DNA of 9,098 bases from G039029935 sp039029935 (GCA_039029935.1 JBCCFC010000505.1:1-9098); one strand, 5' to 3'; counted from the first letter of the stretch, positions 1 through 7,560 are shown. Program-made: numbers and translations. The notes: generated by a model not told the origin, from the letters alone.

Positions 1-313
1 AGGGTGGTTGCTCAAACTGGATAGGCTGGCCTTGATCATCCAATAGATAGGCACTTCGGTTGGGTAGGGGCTGACCGATGGGTAGGCTTTGCCAATCAGG
101 GTTGACATTGTTGGGGACTTCAAAGATAGTCGCTGTACCGCTGACTTCAGTCATGCCATAGACATTGAGAAAGCGTACATGCGACTATCTTTGAAGTCCC
201 CAACAATGTCAACCCTGATTGGCAAAGCCTACCCATCGGTCAGCCCCTACCCAACCGAAGTGCCTATCTATTGGATGATCAAGGCCAGCCTATCCAGTTT
301 GAGCAACCACCCT
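1..313. repeat. Perfect inverted repeat (133-bp arms, 47-nt spacer), probable fold-back
   Basis: Bases 1-133 are the exact reverse complement of 181-313, checked base by base; the spacer is 134-180. The first arm begins at the window edge, so the true arm may be longer. Both arms encode the same piece of an NRPS adenylation domain in opposite directions. The spacer read on the minus strand gives the residues that should precede 181 on the plus strand (A5 motif NVYGMTE). The natural order is therefore reverse complement of 134-180, then 181 onward, and 1-180 is an inverted copy joined at 180/181. The plus-strand frame meets a TGA at 166-168. A fold-back chimera from amplification or assembly at a contig end is the likeliest cause; a real inverted duplication that breaks the gene is possible. 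Confidence 0.95.
2..178 (-). pseudogene. Inverted duplicate fragment of NRPS adenylation domain (A5-A6 region)
   Basis: Read on the minus strand this is an open 59-codon stretch with no start or stop. It begins VRFLNVYGMTEVSGT and continues through IGQPLPNRSAYLLDD. NVYGMTE is the A5 core motif (NxYGPTE type) of adenylation domains. From the residues ATIFEVP onward it is identical to what the plus strand encodes from 181. It shows the 15 residues that belong just upstream of the plus-strand gene but are lost there. Aligned by motif to GrsA, the pocket positions 322, 330 and 331 would read V, G and T; the other specificity positions lie outside the window, so no substrate can be named. This is not an independent gene. 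Confidence 0.85.
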
Positions 314-1266
314 ATAGCGAATCTGGTGAACTGTATCTCGGTGGTGATAGTTTGGCGCGTGGGTATCTCAATCAACCCGCATTGACCGCAGACAAGTTTA
401 TCGACAATCCATTTAGCGAGGGGAAGCTCTACCAGACGGGCGACCTCGCTCGATTTTTGCCCAAATCTATCCTCGAATACATCGGTCGGAAAGACAATCA
501 AGTCCAGATACGCGGCTTTCGCGTGGAGTTGGGTGAGGTAGAGACGGCACTGCAACGTCACCCCTTGGTCGAGAAGGCTGCGGTGTTGGCGATAGGCGAA
601 GCGGCCAATAAACAACTGCTGGCCTATCTCACGCTTGCGCAACAAACGACAGTCGATAATACACCAGCACTGGACACACCAGCACTTGATGCACCGGTCA
701 TCAACAGAGCCATGCTTCGTCAGGAGCTTTCGCAAACACTGCCCTATTACATGGTTCCACAACAATATCTCGTCGTCGAAACATTTCCATTAACGGCCAA
801 TGGCAAGATAGACCGTCAAGCACTCCGCACCCTCGACGTCGTTGCGCTGCCTCAAAACAATCAACACGACACGTTTGTGCCACCAGCGACGCAGTGGGAA
901 CAGACATTGGCCGAGATCATTATGGCGCAGCTAGAACTGGATGCGGTTGATGTCCAGACCAACTTTGCGGATTTGGGGTTGAATTCACTCCATCTGACCC
1001 AGCTACAGAACCAGATTCAAACAACGTTTGAGCAAGACATCGCACTGGTCGAAATTTTTAATCACCCCACGATTCAGGCATTGGCACTGCATTTGAGCGC
1101 ATCAGATCGCTTGAGCGTTGCCAAAGATCAGGCAACAGGGAAGCAATCTAGGTTACCCCAAACAGCAGCCCAAGCAGGAGGAGCTGACCGCGCTGCAAAC
1201 CAACGAGCCTATCTGCAACAACGCAAGCGACAACAGTCCAAGAAGCACACAAGAAGGAGAGCGTAA
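181..1266 (+). CDS. Non-ribosomal peptide synthetase, C-terminal part (A domain end, PCP, basic tail); 5' end missing
   Basis: This is the last 361 residues of an NRPS; the frame is open from 169 but true coding resumes at 181 because of the inverted repeat. Visible adenylation motifs, in order: A6 GELYLGGDSLARGYL, A7 YQTGDLARF, A8 GRKDNQVQIRGFRVELGEVE and A10 LTANGKIDR, whose Lys (805-807) is the catalytic lysine. A peptidyl carrier domain follows, with NFADLGLNSLHLTQL; Ser985-987 should carry the phosphopantetheine arm. No condensation, epimerisation or thioesterase domain follows, so the loaded chain must pass to the next protein. The last 35 or so residues are rich in Q, R and K, as in tails of NRPS subunits that precede a PKS subunit. 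A repeated 5-residue insert (TPALD) lies between A8 and A10. The stop is one base before the PKS start, so the two are probably co-translated. The substrate cannot be read because the pocket region is cut off. Confidence 0.93.
   Translation, partial: ATIFEVPNNVNPDWQSLPIGQPLPNRSAYLLDDQGQPIQFEQPPYSESGELYLGGDSLARGYLNQPALTADKFIDNPFSEGKLYQTGDLARFLPKSILEYIGRKDNQVQIRGFRVELGEVETALQRHPLVEKAAVLAIGEAANKQLLAYLTLAQQTTVDNTPALDTPALDAPVINRAMLRQELSQTLPYYMVPQQYLVVETFPLTANGKIDRQALRTLDVVALPQNNQHDTFVPPATQWEQTLAEIIMAQLELDAVDVQTNFADLGLNSLHLTQLQNQIQTTFEQDIALVEIFNHPTIQALALHLSASDRLSVAKDQATGKQSRLPQTAAQAGGADRAANQRAYLQQRKRQQSKKHTRRRA
646..705 (+). repeat. In-frame 15-bp tandem repeat (TPALD type) in NRPS
   Basis: Four 15-bp units aligned to the codon frame encode TTVDN, TPALD, TPALD and APVIN. 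The middle two (661-675 and 676-690) differ at two bases, both synonymous third positions. They lie in the small C-terminal adenylation subdomain between A8 and A10, right after LLAYLTLAQQ and before the LPYYMVP stretch. This is where adenylation domains normally vary in length. Confidence 0.75.
1252..1260 (+). promoter_or_regulatory. Ribosome binding site that fixes the PKS GTG start
   Basis: AGAAGGAGA lies in the last codons of the NRPS gene. The core AAGGAG (1254-1259) is 8 nt from the GTG at 1268. The NRPS stop TAA (1264-1266) sits between them, which favours translational coupling by ribosomes finishing the NRPS. The PKS frame is open further back, to a TGA at 1112-1114, and a TTG at 1118 could be called as a start, but it has no such site and would encode 50 low-complexity residues ahead of the KS. 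Confidence 0.85.
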
Positions 1267-1267
1267 C

Positions 1268-4200
1268 GTGAGTTCAGAACATATTGGTAGCATCGCCATT
1301 ATTGGTCTAAGTGGCCGTTTCCCCGGTGCAAAGACAGTCAAGCAATTTTGGTCGAATCTGACCAATGGTGTTGAAGGGATTTCCCGTCTGAGCGATGAAG
1401 ACCTCGACACGGCGGGTATTTCTCCTGACATCTATGAACAAAACAATTATGTCAAAGCCTATCCAGCCCTTGCCGATATCGATCAATTTGACGCTGAGTT
1501 TTTCAATATCCCGCCCAAGGATGCCAGCCAGCTGGACCCACAAAGGCGCATCTTTATGGAGATCGTGTGGGAGGCATTGGAGGATGCAGGCTACACCGCC
1601 GCTGATAATAACTTTATCGGCGTCTATGCGGGGTGCGGCACCAGCGGCTATTGGACCTTTCATCCTGATGCCACCCGCCCCATGCAATCGCTTGAAAATG
1701 AGCTGGCAACCGACAAGGATTATCTCTCGACCTTTGTCTCCTATAAGCTCAATCTAACAGGTCCCAGCATGACCGTGCAAACGGCCTGTTCAACCTCACT
1801 GGTGGCGACCAGTTTGGCGTGTCAAGGACTGTTGACTTATCAATGTGATCTGGCCTTGGCTGGCGGCGTCACCATCCGTGTGCCACAAGCGGGCTATCTC
1901 TACATCCCCGGTGGCTTGGAATCATCCGACGGCCATTGCCGCGCCTTTGATGCCAACGCACGTGGCACGGTTTTTGGCAATGGTGCCGGGGTTGTTGTCC
2001 TCAAACGCCTGGAGGATGCCTTGGACGATGGCGACCACATTTATGCGGTGATTCGCGGCAGTGCCATGAACAATGATGGGGTGGACAAAATTGGCTATAC
2101 GGCTCCCAGCCAATCCGGTCAAACAGAGGTGATTGAGATGGCACACCATATCGCCGAGGTTTCTGCCGATACCATCTCCTATATCGAGACGCATGGCACA
2201 GGCACACCTTTGGGCGACCCCATTGAGATTGCGGCGTTGACCAATGCCTTTCGTGCAAGCACAGACAAGGCGCAGTATTGTGCGATTGGGTCCGCCAAAT
2301 CGAGTGTCGGCCATTTGGATGCCGCCTCCGGTGTGACCGGGCTGATTAAAACCGCGCTGGCACTGAAGCATAAACAGATGCCACCGAGCATCAACTTTGA
2401 ACGCCCCAACCCAAACATCGACTTTGACACTTCCCCCTTTTATGTTAATACGACGTTACGTGAGTGGGAGAGCAATGGCATGCCGCGACGTGCAGGCATC
2501 AGTTCCTTTGGCATTGGCGGCACAAACGTTCATATGGTTTTGGAGGAAGCACCGGCAAATGAGCCGTTGATGGCCGATGAAACTGGGGGAGAACAAGCAA
2601 CACAGAAAGCAACACCGTATCTGCTCACACTGAGCGGCAAAACCGACGCTGCCCTCGACAACCAAATCACACAGTACATTGACTATCTTGAGCAGAATGC
2701 GCCATCAAATTTGGCAGATATTTGCTATACGGCCAACACAGGACGGGTTCATTTTGCCCATCGCTTGGCCGTCACAGCCCGTGATGTCGATGCGTTGTGT
2801 GCGAAGTTGTATGACCAGCAAAACGGGGATGTTGTGCAGGGGTTGAGCGTGGGGCAAGCCAAAACCGAGAAGCCCAAAGTCGCCTTTCTCTTTCCTGGGC
2901 AAGGCCCCCAATATCCAGAGATGGGGCGAGTGCTCTATGAAACGCAGCCGCTTTTCCGAGAGATCATGGACGAAAGTGATCGCATTTTGCAGGCAGTCTG
3001 GGGGCAATCATTGCTGTCCATTTTGTATGGCGAAGACCGCGAACAGAGTGCAGCCATCTTAAATGAAGCCACCTATGCCCAACCCGCCCTCTTTGCCATC
3101 GAATATGCCCTTGCCAAATTATGGCAATCTTGGGGCGTCGAGCCAGATGTGGTCATCGGGCACAGCATGGGTGAATATGCCGCTGCCTGTTTTGCGGGTG
3201 TGTTTAGCCTTGCCGATGGTCTGCGCTTGATTGCGGAACGTGGACGGTTGATGCAAACCGAAGCCGAGGCAGGGCAAATGGTGGCTGTGCTGGCCTCTGC
3301 TGAGGAAGTTGCGCCAGTCATCGCACCCTTTGCCGATGAAGTCTCTATAGGTGTGATCAATACGCCAAAAAACGTCGTCATCTCTGGTCGTCCCCAAGGT
3401 ATCCAACATGCCGTTGACGCACTACACAACGCGGGGCTTGAAACCCGTCAGCTCAAGATATTTGTGGCCTCTCACTCCCCCCTCATGGACGATATCTTGG
3501 ATCGCTTTAGCGAGGTGCTTGCGACCGTCGAATTTCAACAACCACACCTGCGCGTCATCTCCAATGTGACAGGTCAAGCGGTCGCTGTCGAGCTAACAAG
3601 CATTGACTACTGGCGACAGCATCTACGCCACTCTGTGCGTTTTGCCCAAGGCATGGCAACTTTGGCCGAGATGGGGGTGGATACATTGATTGAAGTTGGC
3701 CCCAAACCGACCTTGTTGGGATTGGGGCAGCAATGTTTGCCCGATGCCGTCACACGCTTGTGGTTGCCCAGTCTATATCCCAATGAACAGCCCGACGACC
3801 AGCAGATGCAGCAGAGTTTGGGCGAATTTCATGTGCGTGGTGGGGACGTTGATTGGGACGCATTCCACAGCATCCATCTCGGCCAACGGGTTTCGCTGCC
3901 CACCTACCCCTTCCAGCGGAAACGATATTGGCGAGAGCGAAGCAACACACGGTTTCAGCCAGGAAAGGAACCGCACCCACTGCTGGGGGAACGCTTGCCG
4001 CCATTGGCAACCAGCCGCGAGATTGGATTCCAAAACCAAATCTCTGCCCACCACCCAAGCTATCTCAATGAACATCGGGCCTATGGCGAAGCTGTGCTGT
4101 CCGCATCGGTCTATATCGAGATGGTCTTGCAGGCGGGACAGCAGCTTTATCCAAACGAACAGTCAATGGTGCAAAACATTCTGTTTAAAGAGCCATTGAT

Positions 4201-7200
4201 GCTTGCTGAGACGCAAAAAACACCGATACAACTCATTCTCAACACGACCGAGACCGGATATGCGTGGCAGATATTTAGCTGGCAGGCCGAGATGGACGAA
4301 TGGGTGCAGCATGTCAGTGGTGAATTAGTCAGTGGTGAATTAGTCAGTGGTGAATTAGTCAGTGGTGAATTAGCCAGCTTGGCAGAACCAACGCAACAAG
4401 CCAAAATGTCTCTCCATAACATACAAGAACGATGTCAAGAACCAGTCGAATTAGAGAACAGGGAGCGTCGTGCAAGTGAAGATGACAATGGTGAACCCGG
4501 AGGACGCTGGCTATCGCAAATTTACCGAGGCCACAAAGAAGCCTTGGGGCGTGTGAATTTGCCAGATGATATCATCCTCAATGGCTATCAACTACACCCA
4601 CTTTTTCTTGATGAATGTCTGAACGTCGATGCGCATGTTGAAGTCGAGGATGCGGATGGCTCCCATTTCCCCTTCCATTGTGAACAGGTTCGGGTCTACA
4701 CATCGACCCCACTCCGCACTGGCTGGAGCCATGTGCGCTGGACAAAGGAGCAGGCTGGTACACGCAAAATAGATGTGATAGTCTTTAACGATGCAGGTGT
4801 GGTTGTCGCTGAATTGCTAGGGATGACGCTTCGCTTTATCGACCGTGAGTCCATCATTGGTGCGTCGTTGCGCACCGATTGGCTCTACAGGCCAACATGG
4901 ATTGACACCCCGCTGCACAAGAAGAAATCCACCTATGATGACACAACAGGCTACTGGCTGTTTATCGCACCCCTACAAAGTCCCATGACAAATGCGCTGG
5001 CGACGCAATTCCGTCAAAAAGGCGAAACGGTTGAAACATGGTCCTGTGATGCCATCGCCCATGCACTGCAAACAGCCGATTTGAGCGCATATCGAGGCAT
5101 CGTTTATGTACCTGAGCAAGCCAGTGCTGCTCAAATGAGCAGTCAGATGACCCGGCAGATGACCCGGCAGATGACTAGTCAATTAGCCTCATCTGCCCTA
5201 CCGGATGCCGCTCTAGACATACCCCACCAATTACTACCGCTGGTACAGGGTTTGATCAATGTAGAGTCGACCCAAGACTTGTGGCTGGTCATCCCAGACA
5301 CGCTTGACGCATCGGTGTTATGGGGGTTCGGACGCGCACTCATGTGGGAACGCCCTCAACTCAATACCCGTTGCATCGAGATGTCATCTGAAACGAAGAC
5401 AGAGACGCTTGTTGAGTCGCTTTTTGAAACCATATGGTACGCTGATGAAGAAAATCAGCTTCGGTTGGGTGCGGATAATCAACGTCAGATTGTTCGCCTC
5501 GAACGCTATCAGCCACCATCGACCCAAGACCTATCAGCCCCTGTGCAGGAAGGATGCAGCTATCTCATCACAGGCGGTCTTGGGCAGCTCGGTGTACGCG
5601 TCGCAGAATGGCTGGCTGAACAGGGGGCAACCCATCTGGTTTTATGCAGTCGTCAAGGGTCAGATGCCAAAAACGCACGAGCGGTCGTTGCTGCGTTGGA
5701 GGCCAAGGGTGTCCAAGTCAACGTCATCAAGGCAGATGTCTCGCAAGCAGAAGATGTACAAACCTTGCTCCAAAACAGCCAAGAATTTGCGCCTTTAAAG
5801 GGGATTATTCACGCCGCTGGCACACTCGATAGTGGTGTATTATCGGAACAGACACCGCAACGATTTGCGGATGTTTTTGCACCCAAAGTGCATGGCAGTT
5901 GGTATCTACATCAATATACACAAGAGATGTCGCTGGATTTCTTTGTTGCTTTTTCATCACAAGTATCCTTCTTGGACGGGGCTGGGTATGCGAATCTGGC
6001 TTCTGCCTGTACATTTATGGACAAGCTCATGTCCATCCGGCAAGCAAGAGGGCTACCCGGTGTCAGCATCAACTGGGGGTTGTGGTCCATGGACGCATTA
6101 GCGAAAGAGGTTGCCCGAAAATATGGTGAAAACATCGCACCCACCCAAGGACTGAGTCTACTCGGATGGAGCCTAAGCCAACCTATATCACAGGTAGGTG
6201 TCAGTGCCATCAAGTGGCCGCGATTTAGCAAACACCTCTCGCCGTTTCTGCGCTATCCCATGCTATCGAAGTTGCTGCCACAGAAATCGGAGACGGCCAC
6301 AGCGGTAACGGTTCTCCATGAGCTCAAGGGCATGTCAGCGACAGCGCAATATGAACGCTTGGATGCGTTGATCCACGCGGAAATCAAACATATTCTCGGT
6401 GTCGCGGCCACCAATGAGCAAGAGTTCTTCTCGCTCGGGTTAGATTCACTCAAGTCCATTCAATTTACAAATAGCCTAGCAGCCAAGTTGGAGACATCCC
6501 TGCCCGTCACCTTGACGTTGGAATACACAACCATTGCCCAACTGCTTGCTTATTTGGGCGAGGTTGTCCTTCAATGGACAGAAACGCCGGACCCATCTGC
6601 GCAACCATCCAACAGTCAGCAGACAGCGTTGATTGATAAAACACTGCCTGACAGGACACTGCCTAACAGGACACTGCCTGAAAAAACATTGATTGCCAAA
6701 ACGTTAATCCCGTTACAGCCAAACGGCTCACAAAAACCATTTTTCTGTATCCCTGGTCTAGGCAACCATGCCACCCAATTGTACAAACTCGGACAATCGT
6801 TGGGGGATGACCGTCCTGTCTATGGGTTCCAAATGGTGGGCTTAGATGGGCAACAGCCACCGCTGCAAACCGTTGAAGAGATGGCCGATTTTTATCTGCA
6901 ATGTATCAAAACGGTTCAACCACAAGGCCCCTATCTATTGGGTGGACACTCACTCGGTGGGAAGATAGCCTTTGAAATGGCACGTCAGCTCGACCAACGC
7001 GGAGAACAGGTCAGCCAGCTTATTGCCATTGACTCGGCCGCCCCACCCTATTTACCCATCAACATCGCCAATGAGGTTGAACTATTCATGGAAGTGGGTC
7101 ACTATATGGGGGAAGCGAGTGGACACAACTTGGGGATGTCGTCTGATCAACTGCAAAATCTGGATCGAGCGCAAAAGGTGTCCTATTTGGCCGCGCGTCT

Positions 7201-7522
7201 TGAACAAGCAGGCATCGTCGCCCCGGGCCACGATATTCGCCAGATTTATGGCATTGTTGATATTTTTGATGTGATCTTTCACGCAGATTACAATCCACCA
7301 GTCCATACACTCCCATGTCCGTTGACTTTGATTAAAGCGGACACGGCCATCTCGACCGAGCTCGACCTGGGTGAAGATAGGTCTGATCCGGCATGGGGAT
7401 GGCAGAAATTTAGTGCAAATCCGGTCGTGGTTTATGACGCATTTGGGGATCATTTTACAATGCTACAGACACCACACGTTGAGCAATTAGGGCAATGGCT
7501 GCGTGTGCATTTGATAGGTTAA
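1268..7522 (+). CDS. Type I polyketide synthase, terminal module KS-AT-DH-psiKR-KR-ACP-TE
   Basis: A 2084-residue single-module PKS that should extend the NRPS-bound chain by one unit and release it. Positions count from the GTG start. KS about 6-428: Cys174 in TACSTS, His309 in HGTGT, His349 in VGHLD, all intact. AT about 536-835: PGQGPQYPEMG, Ser633 in GHSMGE; the specificity motif is VASH (733-736), neither HAFH (malonyl) nor YASH (methylmalonyl). DH about 903-1195: His936 and Asp1115 (HPLFLDECLN) are present, but HxxxGxxxxP ends in Ser945 and YGPxF is not recognisable. Structural psiKR about 1205-1420. KR about 1430-1650: TGGLGQLG, Lys1540 and Ser1564 are kept, while the Tyr and Asn positions are Leu1577 and Cys1581, so reduction is doubtful. 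ACP about 1690-1765: Ser1727 in LGLDSL. TE 1824-2084: Ser1895 in GHSLGG, Asp1922, His2062. There is no ER or methyltransferase. Three in-frame tandem repeats lie in the DH, the psiKR and the ACP-TE linker. The KS looks like those accepting chains from NRPS modules (recalled resemblance). The function call is certain; the product is unknown. Confidence 0.96.
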   Translation: MSSEHIGSIAIIGLSGRFPGAKTVKQFWSNLTNGVEGISRLSDEDLDTAGISPDIYEQNNYVKAYPALADIDQFDAEFFNIPPKDASQLDPQRRIFMEIVWEALEDAGYTAADNNFIGVYAGCGTSGYWTFHPDATRPMQSLENELATDKDYLSTFVSYKLNLTGPSMTVQTACSTSLVATSLACQGLLTYQCDLALAGGVTIRVPQAGYLYIPGGLESSDGHCRAFDANARGTVFGNGAGVVVLKRLEDALDDGDHIYAVIRGSAMNNDGVDKIGYTAPSQSGQTEVIEMAHHIAEVSADTISYIETHGTGTPLGDPIEIAALTNAFRASTDKAQYCAIGSAKSSVGHLDAASGVTGLIKTALALKHKQMPPSINFERPNPNIDFDTSPFYVNTTLREWESNGMPRRAGISSFGIGGTNVHMVLEEAPANEPLMADETGGEQATQKATPYLLTLSGKTDAALDNQITQYIDYLEQNAPSNLADICYTANTGRVHFAHRLAVTARDVDALCAKLYDQQNGDVVQGLSVGQAKTEKPKVAFLFPGQGPQYPEMGRVLYETQPLFREIMDESDRILQAVWGQSLLSILYGEDREQSAAILNEATYAQPALFAIEYALAKLWQSWGVEPDVVIGHSMGEYAAACFAGVFSLADGLRLIAERGRLMQTEAEAGQMVAVLASAEEVAPVIAPFADEVSIGVINTPKNVVISGRPQGIQHAVDALHNAGLETRQLKIFVASHSPLMDDILDRFSEVLATVEFQQPHLRVISNVTGQAVAVELTSIDYWRQHLRHSVRFAQGMATLAEMGVDTLIEVGPKPTLLGLGQQCLPDAVTRLWLPSLYPNEQPDDQQMQQSLGEFHVRGGDVDWDAFHSIHLGQRVSLPTYPFQRKRYWRERSNTRFQPGKEPHPLLGERLPPLATSREIGFQNQISAHHPSYLNEHRAYGEAVLSASVYIEMVLQAGQQLYPNEQSMVQNILFKEPLMLAETQKTPIQLILNTTETGYAWQIFSWQAEMDEWVQHVSGELVSGELVSGELVSGELASLAEPTQQAKMSLHNIQERCQEPVELENRERRASEDDNGEPGGRWLSQIYRGHKEALGRVNLPDDIILNGYQLHPLFLDECLNVDAHVEVEDADGSHFPFHCEQVRVYTSTPLRTGWSHVRWTKEQAGTRKIDVIVFNDAGVVVAELLGMTLRFIDRESIIGASLRTDWLYRPTWIDTPLHKKKSTYDDTTGYWLFIAPLQSPMTNALATQFRQKGETVETWSCDAIAHALQTADLSAYRGIVYVPEQASAAQMSSQMTRQMTRQMTSQLASSALPDAALDIPHQLLPLVQGLINVESTQDLWLVIPDTLDASVLWGFGRALMWERPQLNTRCIEMSSETKTETLVESLFETIWYADEENQLRLGADNQRQIVRLERYQPPSTQDLSAPVQEGCSYLITGGLGQLGVRVAEWLAEQGATHLVLCSRQGSDAKNARAVVAALEAKGVQVNVIKADVSQAEDVQTLLQNSQEFAPLKGIIHAAGTLDSGVLSEQTPQRFADVFAPKVHGSWYLHQYTQEMSLDFFVAFSSQVSFLDGAGYANLASACTFMDKLMSIRQARGLPGVSINWGLWSMDALAKEVARKYGENIAPTQGLSLLGWSLSQPISQVGVSAIKWPRFSKHLSPFLRYPMLSKLLPQKSETATAVTVLHELKGMSATAQYERLDALIHAEIKHILGVAATNEQEFFSLGLDSLKSIQFTNSLAAKLETSLPVTLTLEYTTIAQLLAYLGEVVLQWTETPDPSAQPSNSQQTALIDKTLPDRTLPNRTLPEKTLIAKTLIPLQPNGSQKPFFCIPGLGNHATQLYKLGQSLGDDRPVYGFQMVGLDGQQPPLQTVEEMADFYLQCIKTVQPQGPYLLGGHSLGGKIAFEMARQLDQRGEQVSQLIAIDSAAPPYLPINIANEVELFMEVGHYMGEASGHNLGMSSDQLQNLDRAQKVSYLAARLEQAGIVAPGHDIRQIYGIVDIFDVIFHADYNPPVHTLPCPLTLIKADTAISTELDLGEDRSDPAWGWQKFSANPVVVYDAFGDHFTMLQTPHVEQLGQWLRVHLIG
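4313..4372 (+). repeat. Perfect 4x 15-bp tandem repeat (VSGEL) in the DH domain
   Basis: Four identical copies of GTCAGTGGTGAATTA, in codon frame, encode VSGEL four times (residues 1016-1035), then ASL. They start where DH domains usually have a W..HxSGxL strand (here WVQHVSGEL), so the native strand end seems to have been copied three more times. The copies do not differ even at silent positions, which points to recent expansion or ongoing homogenisation. Confidence 0.95.
5132..5191 (+). repeat. In-frame 12-bp tandem repeat (QMTR type) in psiKR region
   Basis: Five 12-bp units in codon frame encode QMSS, QMTR, QMTR, QMTS and QLAS (residues 1289-1308). The second and third units (5144-5155 and 5156-5167, CAGATGACCCGG) are identical and the outer ones have diverged. 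The tract follows the strand YRGIVYVPEQ of the structural KR subdomain and precedes its next helix, so it probably forms a surface loop. Confidence 0.85.
6629..6703 (+). repeat. In-frame 15-bp tandem repeat (LPxRT type) in ACP-TE linker
   Basis: Five 15-bp units in codon frame encode LIDKT, LPDRT, LPNRT, LPEKT and LIAKT (residues 1788-1812). The three central units begin CTGCCT and end ACA. The tract lies between the ACP (Ser1727) and the first strand of the thioesterase (KPFFCIPGLG, from residue 1824), where a flexible tether is expected, so length change should be tolerated. Confidence 0.9.
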
Positions 7523-7530
7523 GTGAAATA

Positions 7531-7560
7531 GGACGCTGATGAACGCGGATAAACACGGAT
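7531..7560 (+). repeat. 10-bp tandem intergenic repeat
   Basis: Three adjacent 10-bp units: GGACGCTGAT, GAACGCGGAT and AAACACGGAT. They start 8 bp after the PKS stop. Short arrays of this GAACGCGGAT/AAACGCTGAT type recur between genes in several large bacterial genomes as I recall; the family assignment is from memory and not shown by this window. Confidence 0.6.

Noticed and set aside
89..385. 98-codon plus-strand frame across the inverted repeat
   Set aside because: It crosses the fold-back junction and overlaps the adenylation domain in another frame; it shows no family motif and exists only because of the palindrome.
1118..1267. Upstream TTG start for the PKS
   Set aside because: The 50 added residues are low complexity, overlap the NRPS tail and lack a ribosome binding site; GTG at 1268 has an AAGGAG at 8 nt.
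3750..4075. Antisense frames of about 100 codons opposite the AT-DH linker
   Set aside because: Shadows of the PKS codon pattern, with no recognisable motifs or ribosome binding site.
4147..4422. Antisense 91-codon frame with repeated NSPLT
   Set aside because: The repeats are only the complement of the VSGEL tract; it lies opposite the DH domain.
646..6703. CRISPR array
   Set aside because: The short repeats are contiguous, in codon frame and without spacers; no CRISPR-type repeat-spacer pattern occurs anywhere.
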